Source: Acinetobacter higginsii (GTDB lineage: Bacteria > Pseudomonadota > Gammaproteobacteria > Pseudomonadales > Moraxellaceae). From it: a stretch of DNA of 64,000 nucleotides. The notes beneath the pieces were generated by a model. That model was not told the DNA's origin and searched no databases. It worked only from the letters and a program-made list of their open reading frames with translations. Positions 45,661-54,797 of this stretch are shown piece after piece. Position numbers and translations under genes: made by a program. The DNA is taken from positions 618,760-682,759 of the forward strand of contig NZ_KB850072.1 of the NCBI RefSeq assembly GCF_000369525.1, read 5' to 3'. Numbering within the stretch: the stretch's first letter is position 1; each line of letters begins with the position of its first letter.

Positions 45661-45874
45661 ATGAGAAATCGAAGTCTTATTTGGATTGTAATGCTTTTTT
45701 ATATGGGGGGCTCAAGCAAAGCTACCGTATAAGGCATGTATGGTGAATTTTATTGATCACAATTAGGAGAGTGTTTGGAAGGACTATCATTTCAAAAAGA
45801 AAAAAGAGCCCAAAGGACAGGCCGATATTGTTGAACTGATGATCATGCAAAATCTTGATCAATGTAAGTCATAA
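45661..45874 (+). pseudogene. Remnant of a small secreted-protein gene
   Basis: The frame starts MRNRSLIWIVMLFYMGGSSKA, a signal-peptide-like segment, then stops at a TAA. A shift to the next frame at about 45725 continues YKACMVNFIDHN to a TAG, after which the same frame reads ESVWKDYHFKKKKEPKGQAD to a final TAA at 45872. One frameshift plus one nonsense change would restore a protein of about 70 residues. I do not recognise the family. The reading rests on my manual frame splice. Confidence 0.45.
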
Positions 45875-45935
45875 TTGAATACTTTATTTTTCAAAGCGAG
45901 ATGTTGATGTTTTGACCTGAGCATGAAGATGATTT

Positions 45936-46391
45936 ATGAAAAAAAATATAGCGATTACTTTGTTAATTCTTTTAGCTCTGATTCAATTCCTCGTCATTTT
46001 GTATTTATGGAAATACCTTGAAACGCCCAAAATTCATGTTTTGGAAAGACCTTTAAGCATCGCATCAAGTTTTGATAATTATTCAGACTATACCATCTTG
46101 CCTGCAGGTACCGTGTTATATGATGACAGTGATACATTGAATAGAAGAGTGATGGTGTATTTCAATTTACAAGGCGTTGATTTTAAGTTTATTGAACAAG
46201 ATGCGGATATTCTCAAGCAGCCCAGTGAAGTCGCAGCGATTAGAGTGACTGAATTGGCAGACCTATTAAAATCTGTACCTTTAACCAAGAAAGATATTTA
46301 CTTCATTATTCAATATGATGAAAGTTTGAGTGAAGCCGAACGTTCGCTGTACTTTAAACAATATCAGATTGATCGCAACAGCTTTGAATAG
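45936..46391 (+). CDS. Hypothetical membrane-anchored protein
   Basis: A 151-residue protein I do not recognise. Residues 5-26 are one hydrophobic segment (ITLLILLALIQFLVILYLW), without a clear cleavage site, so it is probably a single-pass inner-membrane anchor with a periplasmic domain of about 120 residues. That domain has alternating strands and one conserved-looking DSDTLNRRVMVYFN stretch. No enzyme motif visible. A terminator follows at 46477. Confidence 0.65.
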   Translation: MKKNIAITLLILLALIQFLVILYLWKYLETPKIHVLERPLSIASSFDNYSDYTILPAGTVLYDDSDTLNRRVMVYFNLQGVDFKFIEQDADILKQPSEVAAIRVTELADLLKSVPLTKKDIYFIIQYDESLSEAERSLYFKQYQIDRNSFE

Positions 46392-46473
46392 ATCGGAAAC
46401 GCTGCTAAGTGAACAAACTCAATTCAGTCCATTGTTAGGGCGTCAGTTAATGGGTTCAGTTAAAAATTGAATC

Positions 46474-46503
46474 GATAAAACGCAACTGAAGGCTGCGTTT
46501 TTA
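46474..46503 (+). terminator. Rho-independent terminator
   Basis: AAAACGCA (46477-46484) and TGCGTTTTT (46494-46502) arms after the hypothetical gene. Confidence 0.7.
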
Positions 46504-46563
46504 GCATTGCTAAGCAAGGTGTTACACTCAAGCAGGAAAGTCTTTTATTGATTGATACACGAC

Positions 46564-47379
46564 TTAAAGCAATTCAATATCAACATATTGCTGAATTAAA
46601 TTGTCATCTAGCATATGCACATAATCTAAAAATGCCACATTAAAACTGCCTACCGTTTGTGCATGGTCATAGGCCAATTTACCTGCAATGGCAAAATGAA
46701 TATGTGAGGCGAGAGCAGCAATGCTTGGACTACTGACCGCATGATAGGCTGCAGTTAAGGCACCCAGAGCACAACCTGTTGCGGTAATTTTAGGTTGTAA
46801 ATAACAGCCACCATTCACTTGAATCACAGCATCGAGTTGTTTCGAGATGATAAAGTCTGATTCACCTGAAATTGCAATACATTCAGTATGTTGCAATAGG
46901 CTTTTTGCCTGTGCATAAACCTCATGACTATTTAAAGTACTATCGACGCCTTTAGACTGAATCTGGCTGCCTGCTAAGGTACTGATCTCAGAGGCATTGC
47001 CACGAATGATACTCGGCTGGAACCTTAACAGTTGATCGACAGTTTGACTGCGCCACTTTAATACTGCCCCATAGCCAACTGGATCAAGTACCCACGGCAC
47101 TTGATGTTGTTGCGCAGTTTGAGCTGAAATCAACATCGCTTGGGTTTGTTCTGTGGTTGGTGTTCCGACATTGATACTTAAGGCAGCACTGATTTTGGTG
47201 AAATCTTCGGCTTCAAATGGATTATCAATCATGGCCGGTGAGGCACCTGCTGCAAGCAAGATATTCGCCACATAATTATTGGCAACGCTATTGGTCATAC
47301 ATTGCACTAAAGGTGTTTGTTGCTGCAATGCACGCCAAGCATCGATAACTTGATCAATGAGTTGTTGTTTTTGTAACAT
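46564..47379 (-). CDS. thiM: Hydroxyethylthiazole kinase
   Basis: A 271-residue enzyme of normal ThiM length that phosphorylates 4-methyl-5-(2-hydroxyethyl)thiazole in thiamine salvage. Signatures are PLVQCMTNSVANNYVANILLAAGASPAM at the N-terminus, WVLDPVGYGA, IIRGNASEI and the catalytic ATGCALGALTAAY. No other thi gene is adjacent and no TPP riboswitch could be recognised upstream. Confidence 0.93.
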   Translation of the reverse strand: MLQKQQLIDQVIDAWRALQQQTPLVQCMTNSVANNYVANILLAAGASPAMIDNPFEAEDFTKISAALSINVGTPTTEQTQAMLISAQTAQQHQVPWVLDPVGYGAVLKWRSQTVDQLLRFQPSIIRGNASEISTLAGSQIQSKGVDSTLNSHEVYAQAKSLLQHTECIAISGESDFIISKQLDAVIQVNGGCYLQPKITATGCALGALTAAYHAVSSPSIAALASHIHFAIAGKLAYDHAQTVGSFNVAFLDYVHMLDDNLIQQYVDIELL

Positions 47380-47403
47380 GTGATATCCAGAATAAAGTCT
47401 TTA

Positions 47404-48564
47404 TTAACGAGTGAAATAATGGTCTTGATGTTTACATCGGCGACAAATCAATGACACATAATCTGTCGCATCATAATCCACGATCAAGTCATTTGAGCCG
47501 CAATACATACAACGTTTAACCGAGTAAAAACTTAAGCGAGGTTCTATTTTTCGCCAAGACTTCCAGACAGGCTGAATAAATATACTCTCGTCATAACCCA
47601 AAAATTTAAACAGCAGTACTTCACTCATTTTACTAAATGGAATCATGTACGGTCTTGGTAAGGTCGTGGTTTCCCAACGCTCGGTCAAAGCACGTTCACG
47701 ATATTGTTCCAAAGTCTTTTTGAGCAAACTGGTGTTGATAAATTTATCATTTCTGGGTTGCAACGCATTTTGTTTATGTAAATATTCTAAAGCGGTTTGG
47801 ATTAGGTAAAAAATCTGCCCCACGGCTAGACCTTCCATTAAGCGGTAGCAAAAGGCTTGAAATGGTCGATTACCTGCAATTTGAATGCCCCAAGTCCGAC
47901 AATAGAACTGCATAAACTGCACAATTTCTTGATAGAGCACGAGATACAACGCATCTTTGACTTCATCGGTGCTTTTAAATGGAATACCTTGACTCAAGTT
48001 TTCATAGAACCAGTGGCGTAATTGCTGAGTTACACTAAACAAGCTAGGGTCGGAATAACCATCTAGTCGGATGTTGAGATAGAAATGCTCAGTTTCTAAG
48101 CTCGTATCTTTTGGCTTAAACACGCCTAATTTAATTAATTCTTGAACTAAATGATTCTGAAATAAGTAATTGGGAGTAAATTCGCGATATTTAATATTCT
48201 GCCAATGAATCAGTTCATCATGCTGTACATCCTCACGTGCATAGCTATCTAAAAGGCTCAATAAGAATAATTTATGTAAAAAACTAAGTTGATTCAGACT
48301 ATAAATCACTTCGTCTTTGATTTTATATTTGCGTTGTTCTTGTAAAATTGTTTGTTGGGTATGTTTTTTCCGTTGCGCCGTACACTGAGCACAGTGACAA
48401 TTCAGCTTGCTATCACTTCTAAAAACACGGTGCTGGCAATGGCTGCATTCATGAAACTGAAATTCTTGGCTGAATTGTTCGGCTTCGACCCAAAACATAG
48501 AGGCGTGGCACAGTGGGCAATGGCTACTTTCATCTAACTGTTTTTGTAGAATCTGTAAATCCAT
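47404..48564 (-). CDS. Hypothetical protein with N- and C-terminal zinc-ribbon motifs
   Basis: A 386-residue protein I do not recognise by name. The N-terminus has C16-x2-C19 (CPLC), C40-x2-C43 (CSHC) and a C56/C58/C61 cluster (CHCAQC). The C-terminus has a second set, CMYC and CRRC, ending HQDHYFTR. Between them is a largely helical region of 300 residues with no membrane segment. This looks like a protein with two structural zinc ribbons, possibly a nucleic-acid or protein-binding factor. ATG at 48564 is chosen; a frame open 21 codons upstream exists but starts in a weak context. Confidence 0.65.
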   Translation of the reverse strand: MDLQILQKQLDESSHCPLCHASMFWVEAEQFSQEFQFHECSHCQHRVFRSDSKLNCHCAQCTAQRKKHTQQTILQEQRKYKIKDEVIYSLNQLSFLHKLFLLSLLDSYAREDVQHDELIHWQNIKYREFTPNYLFQNHLVQELIKLGVFKPKDTSLETEHFYLNIRLDGYSDPSLFSVTQQLRHWFYENLSQGIPFKSTDEVKDALYLVLYQEIVQFMQFYCRTWGIQIAGNRPFQAFCYRLMEGLAVGQIFYLIQTALEYLHKQNALQPRNDKFINTSLLKKTLEQYRERALTERWETTTLPRPYMIPFSKMSEVLLFKFLGYDESIFIQPVWKSWRKIEPRLSFYSVKRCMYCGSNDLIVDYDATDYVSLICRRCKHQDHYFTR

Positions 48565-48794
48565 TGATATTAAGCCTATAACCTTTAAATAGAGAATTAT
48601 ACATGCTGAATCCAAGGAGTGATGCAAAGATTATATACAGATAAAAATTAAGACTAAAATGAGACTTAATTGACTGAATTTTATATAAAAAGATAATCCT
48701 ACAACTTTGCTTTTTTTAAATTATGGTAAATTTCTGCGCCAATTAGAATCATAACTCAATATGAATTGAACAAAGTAAAAGCAAAGGGGAAAAC

Positions 48795-49268
48795 ATGAAT
48801 AATCGGATTTGGATACAAACTGTTATTGGCGTAATGATGTGTTTGGGCAGTATTTTCACATACGCAGACTCAATCGAAGGGTATTGGCGAAGTATTGATG
48901 ATCGAACCGGAGAACAACTGACCATCATTGAAATAAGAAAAGCTCCTGACAATACCTATCGTGGCAAAATTGTTTATATTTATCCCAATGCACAAGGCGT
49001 CGTGGTCACACATTGTGTGAATTGCCCGCCGCCATATACAGGGAAGCCGCGTTTAGGCTTAGAAGTGTTAACAGGGCTGATTGAGGACCCGAAAAAACCA
49101 GATAACTTTATCAATGGGCGGATTGTCGAAAGTAAAACTGGCAAGGTGTACAAAGGTAAAGCACGTTTAACAGCTGATGGAAAGCGTTTGCATATGCGTG
49201 GTTATGTCGGAATTTCTGCTTTGGGCCGTACTGTGGTATGGATTCGCAAGGACAGTGCCAATCCCTAA
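48795..49268 (+). CDS. DUF2147-domain secreted protein, copy 1
   Basis: A 157-residue protein with signal peptide (to about residue 24, IFTYAD) and one DUF2147 domain: IEGYWRSIDDRTGEQLTIIEI at its start, NCPPPYTGKP in the middle and RMRGYVGIS-type ending (LHMRGYVGISALGRTVVWIR). DUF2147 is a small lipocalin-like barrel whose ligand is unknown; it is probably periplasmic. First of three tandem copies. Confidence 0.85.
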   Translation: MNNRIWIQTVIGVMMCLGSIFTYADSIEGYWRSIDDRTGEQLTIIEIRKAPDNTYRGKIVYIYPNAQGVVVTHCVNCPPPYTGKPRLGLEVLTGLIEDPKKPDNFINGRIVESKTGKVYKGKARLTADGKRLHMRGYVGISALGRTVVWIRKDSANP

Positions 49269-49411
49269 TCATTTATTTTTAATTATGTGAATTGCTTAAA
49301 ATTTTGTTTGATTTTAAGCAATTAAATATGCTTTGGTTGTGTTGACTGTTTCTATACATTCGCATAAAAATGAAGTGATAGACGGATCAATTTTGCATTA
49401 CGGAGCGAATT

Positions 49412-49888
49412 ATGCAAAAAAACTCACTCATGAAAGGAATCATGGGCATCTCTTTGGTTGTATTCACCACAACGAGCTTTGCTTCAACTCCTGAAGGATT
49501 TTGGAAAAGTATCGATGATCGTACAGGCGAGCAACTGTCAATCGTAGAAATTAAGAAAAAACCAGATAATACTTACACTGGGACTATCGTATATCGTTAT
49601 CCCGTTTTAGGTGGCGGGACGGTACTCACCAATTGTGTGAAATGTCCAGAACCTTTTAAAAATAAGCCGATTCAAGGACTACAAATTGCATGGGGATTGA
49701 AGGAAGATCCGAAGAATCCAAATCAATATATTGATGGTCGAGTACTTGAGCCGAAGACCGGTAATATCTATAAAGGAAAAGCACAACTCAGTTCGGATGG
49801 AAAACGTATGCGTATGCGTGGTTATATGGGAATTTCTGCCCTGGGGCGTACCCAAGTCTGGATTCGTACCGATAGTGCCAATCCTTAA
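49412..49888 (+). CDS. DUF2147-domain secreted protein, copy 2
   Basis: A 158-residue paralogue of copy 1 with its own signal peptide (TTSFAST). Domain landmarks are PEGFWKSIDDRTGEQLSIVEI, NCVKCPEPFKNKP and MRMRGYMGISALGRTQVWIRTDSANP. The CxxC (CVKC) is conserved with copies 1 and 3, so a disulfide or metal site is likely. GGAG is seven bases before the ATG. Terminated at 49910. Confidence 0.85.
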   Translation: MQKNSLMKGIMGISLVVFTTTSFASTPEGFWKSIDDRTGEQLSIVEIKKKPDNTYTGTIVYRYPVLGGGTVLTNCVKCPEPFKNKPIQGLQIAWGLKEDPKNPNQYIDGRVLEPKTGNIYKGKAQLSSDGKRMRMRGYMGISALGRTQVWIRTDSANP

Positions 49889-49908
49889 ATAATAGTTGTT
49901 TTTTTAGA

Positions 49909-49938
49909 AAGCCTAAACGACTCGTTTGGGCTTTTTTA
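49909..49938 (+). terminator. Terminator after DUF2147 copy 2
   Basis: AGCCTAAACGA and TCGTTTGGGCT arms with one wobble, then TTTTTT. Confidence 0.75.
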
Positions 49939-50103
49939 TTTGAGCTAAAGAATATATAAGGCGCACCAAAAAGAAGCAGCTAGATCAGCTACTTCTTATA
50001 CAAATGAACGCTAGCGTACAGTGTAACTTGGGTAAAAGTGTGATAATTTCCGTGCATTAAACCTATAAAGATGAATAGGTTACTTTTTAAAGACGGGGTT
50101 AAT

Positions 50104-50577
50104 ATGCTAAATCGTATGCTCATGAACGGAATCATGGGGCTCACTCTTGCTTGTGCAAGCGCAACGACTTTCGCAGCTTCTATCGAAGGCTACTGGAAAA
50201 GTATTGAAGAACGTACTGGTGAACAACTCTCAATCGTAGAAATCCGTAAAGGAAATGACGGCCGTTATCATGGAAAGATTGTTTATCGCTATCCAAACTC
50301 TCATGGTATTGCGCTGACGAATTGCACCAAATGTGCAGCACCGAACACCAATAAGCCAATTCTTGGACTAGAAATCTTATCAGGCTTTAAAGAAGATCCG
50401 AATAAACCGGATTCATATATTGATGGTCGCGTTCTGGAACCAACTTCTGGCCGTGTCTATAAAGGTAAAGGTGTCGTGACTGGAGAAGGCAAACGTTTAC
50501 GTATGCGGGGCTATATGGGCGTTTCAGCACTGGGTCGCACTGTCGTTTGGTTACGTACTGATAATGCAACACCTTAA
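50104..50577 (+). CDS. DUF2147-domain secreted protein, copy 3
   Basis: A 157-residue paralogue with signal peptide ending TTFAA. Landmarks: IEGYWKSIEERTGEQLSIVEI, NCTKCAAPNTNKP, LRMRGYMGVSALGRTVVWLRTDNATP. The frame is open 11 codons upstream, but the ATG at 50104 gives a proper signal peptide. Copies 2 and 3 have their own terminators, so the three are likely transcribed separately. Confidence 0.85.
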   Translation: MLNRMLMNGIMGLTLACASATTFAASIEGYWKSIEERTGEQLSIVEIRKGNDGRYHGKIVYRYPNSHGIALTNCTKCAAPNTNKPILGLEILSGFKEDPNKPDSYIDGRVLEPTSGRVYKGKGVVTGEGKRLRMRGYMGVSALGRTVVWLRTDNATP

Positions 50578-50586
50578 TCGAAAATA

Positions 50587-50620
50587 AAAAAACCTCGAAT
50601 TCGCTTCGAGGTTTTTTTTG
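50587..50620. terminator. Bidirectional terminator
   Basis: AACCTCGAA (50591-50599) and TTCGAGGTT (50605-50613) flanked by A and T runs, between DUF2147 copy 3 and the convergent small gene. Confidence 0.85.
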
Positions 50621-50634
50621 GTTAAAGTAAGTGA

Positions 50635-50892
50635 TTAAACAGGGCATGGTAAGTTTTCGTCCTCCTGACCGATTTTTTTGGCTGCAATAAGTGCTTGGAC
50701 TTTTTTACTCGGCAGTTTTTCTTTGCCAAGTGCATCATAGGTATTCACGATATTAGTCACTTCTAAGGTTGTCAGTTCAATTCCTTCTGCTGTTAAAAAA
50801 ACGGAAATTACATGATGATCGACGCCAGCTTTAGCCAGATCATGGATTGCTTTGATATTTTCTAAACGATATAGGTGTGCTTTTAATTCCAT
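50635..50892 (-). CDS. Hypothetical small cytoplasmic protein
   Basis: An 85-residue protein I do not recognise. It is mostly helical (LKAHLYRLENIKAIHDLAKAGVDHHVISVFLTAEG, VQALIAAKKIGQED). The helices could form a small HTH-like or protein-binding bundle, but no family is evident. ATG at 50892 has GAGG nine bases upstream; a second ATG two codons earlier is too close to it. No membrane segment. Confidence 0.65.
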   Translation of the reverse strand: MELKAHLYRLENIKAIHDLAKAGVDHHVISVFLTAEGIELTTLEVTNIVNTYDALGKEKLPSKKVQALIAAKKIGQEDENLPCPV

Positions 50893-51325
50893 CGTCATAA
50901 CCCTCACTTGTTTTATTGTATTTACCTAGATTGGCATATAGGGTTAAGCAATAACCGTGCACAAAATGTAAAACTCAGGAAAAAAATGTAAGTTGCGCGA
51001 TAGAACGCAATTGGTTCTGTATTTTTTATTTAAGATTGGAAAACGATGTTGTAATTTTGTCTAAATGATCGGGCAATTTGCAGATCAAATTTGAAAACCT
51101 GAATAGTAAACCCAATAAAATTATTAAAACTGATACCGAGCTGTAAAGACAGGTTTTATAAGTTGGCGTATGATCTGATAGAGTTTCACTGATGCTTGTG
51201 ACAAAAGTGATTTGTCACAAGAATTTAGGCGAAATAAGGCATGATTTGTGCAACCGAATGACTTTAATCAAGAAGTCTTGCCAACAAGACCATCTAAACG
51301 ACATGATGAAAGATAAGGAATACTG
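50893..51325. other. Intergenic region upstream of pepN
   Basis: About 430 bases with no coding frame. It contains a perfect hairpin (51195-51221) about 100 bases before pepN and a solitary TTGGTTCTG near 51011 that resembles half of the MocR operator but has no partner. Confidence 0.5.
51195..51221. promoter_or_regulatory. Perfect inverted repeat before pepN
   Basis: CTTGTGACAAA and TTTGTCACAAG, 11 pairs with a five-base loop (AGTGA). It could be a protein-binding site or an mRNA stem in the pepN leader. The spacing between TGTGA and TCACA is too long for a Crp site. Confidence 0.5.
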
Positions 51326-53932
51326 ATGAATATTGCGGCACAACCTCCCGTACAAGCAGATCAAACCATTTACCTCAAAGATTATCAAAAACCATCTTTC
51401 TTGGTTGAATCCATTAACCTCGATATTCAAGTCTATGATGATCATACGATTGTTGACTCAACCTTAGTGATGAAACGTCAAACGACTGGTGCTTTGGTGC
51501 TTTTGGGGCGTGATCTTGAATTAAAGTCTATTCAATTGAATGGGCAAATCCTGAGTGCAGCGCAATATGATTTAGACGATGAGCAATTGCTGATCACAGA
51601 TGCACCAGATCAGGTCATTTTGCAAATTCAAGTGGTGATTCACCCTGAGTCAAATACGCAGCTTGAAGGTTTATATAAGGCGGGTGATTTATTCGTGACT
51701 CAGAATGAGCCCGAAGGTTTCCGTAAAATTACCTTCTATCCAGATCGTCCAGATGTTCTCGCAGAATTTACTACGCGTGTAGAAGCCGACAAGAAATATC
51801 CTGTGTTGCTCGCCAACGGTAACTTATTGGAAACAGGTGAGGCTGGTGAAGGTCGTCATTTTGCGATCTGGCAAGATCCGACCAAGAAACCAAGCTATTT
51901 ATTTGCTTGTGTGATTGGTGATTTGGCGGTATTGAAAGATCGTTACACCACGTCTGAAGGTCGTGATGTTGCTTTAGAAATTTATGCAATCGAGAAAGAT
52001 ATTCCGAAATGTCACATCGCCATGGAAGCATTAAAGCATTCGATGCGTTGGGACGAAGAGCACTATGGTCGTCCTTACGATCTCGATAATTACATGATTG
52101 TCGCCGTCAGTCAGTTCAACATGGGTGCAATGGAAAATAAAGGTTTAAATATCTTTAATACCTCATGTGTGCTTGCCGATGAGGAATACACCACTGATGC
52201 TGCGATTATGCGAGTACAGTCAGTCATTGCTCATGAATATTTCCATAACTGGACAGGCAACCGAATTACCTGTCGTGACTGGTTCCAATTGTGTTTAAAA
52301 GAAGGCTTAACGGTTTTCCGTGATCAGTCTTTCTCTGAGGATTTACAATCAGCAGCCGTACAACGAATTGATGATGTAGCGGTATTAAAATCGCATCAAT
52401 TCCCAGAAGATGCTGGTCCATTATCGCATCCGCCTCGTCCAGACCATTTTGTCGAAATCAACAACTTCTATACCGCGACAGTATATGAGAAGGGTGCTGA
52501 AATTAACCGTATGATGGCAACATTATTGGGTAAAGAGAAATACCGTAAAGGCACAGATGAATATTTCCTGCGTCATGATGGGCAAGCGGTTACGGTTGAA
52601 GATTGGGTGGCAGCATTGAGTGCAGGTTCAGGTGTTGACCTATCTAACTTCCTCACTTGGTATAACCAACCTGGTACACCAAAGTTAGAAGCTAAAGGTG
52701 AATATGATGCTGCTGCACAGACTTATCGTTTAAGCTTCAAACAAAGCTTGAAAGCACATCCAAAATATCCAAACCTCAAGGCAGTGCCAATTCCTGTGGC
52801 TCTGGCATTATTTAATGCCAATACAGGTGAACAATATACCTTGCACAGCACTGATCTGTTTGTGAATGATGTCAAAGATGGCGTGTATTTATTTGATCAA
52901 GATGAAGCGACAATTGAATTTACAGGTGTGACTGAGCAACCTGTGGCTTCGTTATTACGTAATTTCTCAGCCCCTGTGAATTTAGTCTTTGATTATTCCA
53001 ATGACGATCTTGCGTTTTTGATTCAGCATGAAACCAATGGCTTTAACCAATGGCAAGCGACACAAACCTTATTGGAACGTATTCTTTTAGAAGACCATAA
53101 GGTAGATACCTATATTCAGGCAATTAAAAATACCTTGCCAGACTTAGTGAATAAAGATCCGTTATTGGCATCGCGTTTATTTGATGTACCAAGTGAAAAC
53201 TATTTAGGCAGTCGTATTGATCAAGACTATGAGCCTGAATTGATTCGTGAGAAGCGTGAAGCTGTGCTAGACCGTTTAGCACGTGATTTAGGTTCATTCT
53301 GGAAAGAGACTTATTTGGCCTTAGATCCAGACCAGCAAAAAGAGTTCTCTTTGGCAATGGGCGTGCGTTCATTGAAAAATATCACCCTGAATATGTTGGC
53401 GCGTCAAGGCGATGAGTCTGTGTTTGATTTGGCTTATACGCAATATCAACAAACAGGCAATATGTCTGAACGATTAGGGGCATTACGAGTTCTAGTCTGG
53501 AATGATGCACCGCAAGCACAGGCTGCACTCGCAGATTTCTATAACCGTTTTAAAGATGAAGCCTTGTCTTTAGATCAGTGGTTTAGCATCCAAGCATCGA
53601 ATCCATGTGCGACAGCGGAAACAATTGAGTATCTGACCAAACATGCGGATTATGATTTGGGAACGCCGAACCGTATCCGTGCCGTAAGTGGTGGGCTAGC
53701 GGCAAATCCAGTCAATACGTGGGGCTTTGGTGTCGATCATTTCATTGAGCTTGCCGCTTATTTGGATGAGAAAAACCCAATTTTAGGTTCTCGATTATTA
53801 CAAGTCCTATCACGCTGGTACACCTTGGCTGAACCGCAACGTAGTCAGGTGCAACAAGCACTTAAGGCATTGCAACCTAAAGTAAAATCGAAAAATGTAG
53901 CAGAAACATTGAATAGTTTACTCAGTATTTAA
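51326..53932 (+). CDS. pepN: Aminopeptidase N
   Basis: An 868-residue M1 metallopeptidase that trims N-terminal residues from peptides in the cytoplasm; length matches bacterial PepN (870 in E. coli). The exopeptidase motif GAMEN is in NMGAMENKGLNIF. The zinc site is HEYFH (303-307) followed by NWTGNR, with the third ligand glutamate about 19 residues later (LKEGLTVFRDQ). C-terminal helical domain intact. AAGGAA lies six bases before the ATG. A terminator follows. Confidence 0.96.
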   Translation: MNIAAQPPVQADQTIYLKDYQKPSFLVESINLDIQVYDDHTIVDSTLVMKRQTTGALVLLGRDLELKSIQLNGQILSAAQYDLDDEQLLITDAPDQVILQIQVVIHPESNTQLEGLYKAGDLFVTQNEPEGFRKITFYPDRPDVLAEFTTRVEADKKYPVLLANGNLLETGEAGEGRHFAIWQDPTKKPSYLFACVIGDLAVLKDRYTTSEGRDVALEIYAIEKDIPKCHIAMEALKHSMRWDEEHYGRPYDLDNYMIVAVSQFNMGAMENKGLNIFNTSCVLADEEYTTDAAIMRVQSVIAHEYFHNWTGNRITCRDWFQLCLKEGLTVFRDQSFSEDLQSAAVQRIDDVAVLKSHQFPEDAGPLSHPPRPDHFVEINNFYTATVYEKGAEINRMMATLLGKEKYRKGTDEYFLRHDGQAVTVEDWVAALSAGSGVDLSNFLTWYNQPGTPKLEAKGEYDAAAQTYRLSFKQSLKAHPKYPNLKAVPIPVALALFNANTGEQYTLHSTDLFVNDVKDGVYLFDQDEATIEFTGVTEQPVASLLRNFSAPVNLVFDYSNDDLAFLIQHETNGFNQWQATQTLLERILLEDHKVDTYIQAIKNTLPDLVNKDPLLASRLFDVPSENYLGSRIDQDYEPELIREKREAVLDRLARDLGSFWKETYLALDPDQQKEFSLAMGVRSLKNITLNMLARQGDESVFDLAYTQYQQTGNMSERLGALRVLVWNDAPQAQAALADFYNRFKDEALSLDQWFSIQASNPCATAETIEYLTKHADYDLGTPNRIRAVSGGLAANPVNTWGFGVDHFIELAAYLDEKNPILGSRLLQVLSRWYTLAEPQRSQVQQALKALQPKVKSKNVAETLNSLLSI

Positions 53933-53952
53933 TTTACTGATTGAATGGATAG

Positions 53953-53985
53953 AAAAAGGATGTCGTCAGACATCCTTTTTTATTT
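53953..53985 (+). terminator. pepN terminator
   Basis: AAAAAGGATGTC and GACATCCTTTTT arms with loop GTCA, then more T residues. Confidence 0.9.
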
Positions 53986-54043
53986 GACAATTTATATTGT
54001 CAGAAATAGTATGGAAATCATTCGAATGTAACGGATGACTGCA

Positions 54044-54730
54044 ATGGAAATAAAAACAATCACATTACCGACACGTCAAATTGAAGTTGAAGTGTATGCA
54101 CCTGCATCAAGCTCGGAAAAAGCACCAGCCATATTATTGCTGCATGAGTTATTCGGCATTCTCGATGTTTACCGTGATGATGCTCAAGACTTGGCAGATC
54201 GAGGTTATTTGGTCTATGTGCCTAATTTATTTAGTGGTGGTGCAGTCAAATATTGTATTCGTGCCATGGTGAGTAAGGCTGGCCGTATCAATGCTGCGGA
54301 TAGTGAAGTCAATCAAGAAATTCATGTCTTGCTCGATGCCTTAAAGGCAGATCCTCGATCCAATGGTCGTTTAGGCATGTTAGGGCAGTGTTTAACCGGC
54401 GGTTATGTGATTCAGATGGCCAAGCGCGAAGATATGTTAGCACCTGTGGTTTATCATCATTCTCTGGGGATTCAAGGGGCGGGTGTTCCAAACAAAGAGT
54501 CTCTGGATGAAGTTCGCATTCTACAGGGTCATTGGTCTACCGTAGATCCATTTTGCCCAGCAACCAAGCGTAATAAATTGATCCAGCAATTGGGTGATCG
54601 GGTTGAAGCTTATACTTATAATATGCCACATGGCTTTCGTAGCGTGAGTCGAGGTTTGCCAGAAGCACAAGTGGTATGGCAGCGGACTGTGGATTTCTTT
54701 GAGCAAGAATTAAAACAAAACACAATATAA
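54044..54730 (+). CDS. Dienelactone hydrolase-family protein
   Basis: A 228-residue alpha/beta hydrolase of the DLH family. It has HELFGILDVYRDDAQDLADRGY, a cysteine nucleophile in MLGQCLTGGYV (C116), aspartate in HWSTVDPFCPA and histidine in NMPHGFRSVSRG, so the Cys-Asp-His triad is complete. Family members hydrolyse dienelactone or other small esters, but most chromosomal copies have unknown substrates. An ATG three codons upstream is also possible. Confidence 0.85.
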   Translation: MEIKTITLPTRQIEVEVYAPASSSEKAPAILLLHELFGILDVYRDDAQDLADRGYLVYVPNLFSGGAVKYCIRAMVSKAGRINAADSEVNQEIHVLLDALKADPRSNGRLGMLGQCLTGGYVIQMAKREDMLAPVVYHHSLGIQGAGVPNKESLDEVRILQGHWSTVDPFCPATKRNKLIQQLGDRVEAYTYNMPHGFRSVSRGLPEAQVVWQRTVDFFEQELKQNTI

Positions 54731-54797
54731 ATCATTGGAACAACAGGTTATTATTTACTGAAATTCATTTATAGAAATAAAAAAGTGAGGGGAATAT

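Noticed and set aside
51009..51035. AATTGGTTCTG resembling half of the proposed MocR operator
   Set aside because: The position 24 bp upstream holds no second half-site, and the next gene is pepN, unrelated to the regulon.
51196..51220. TGTGA...TCACA as a Crp site
   Set aside because: The Crp consensus needs six bases between the halves; here there are 13 or more.
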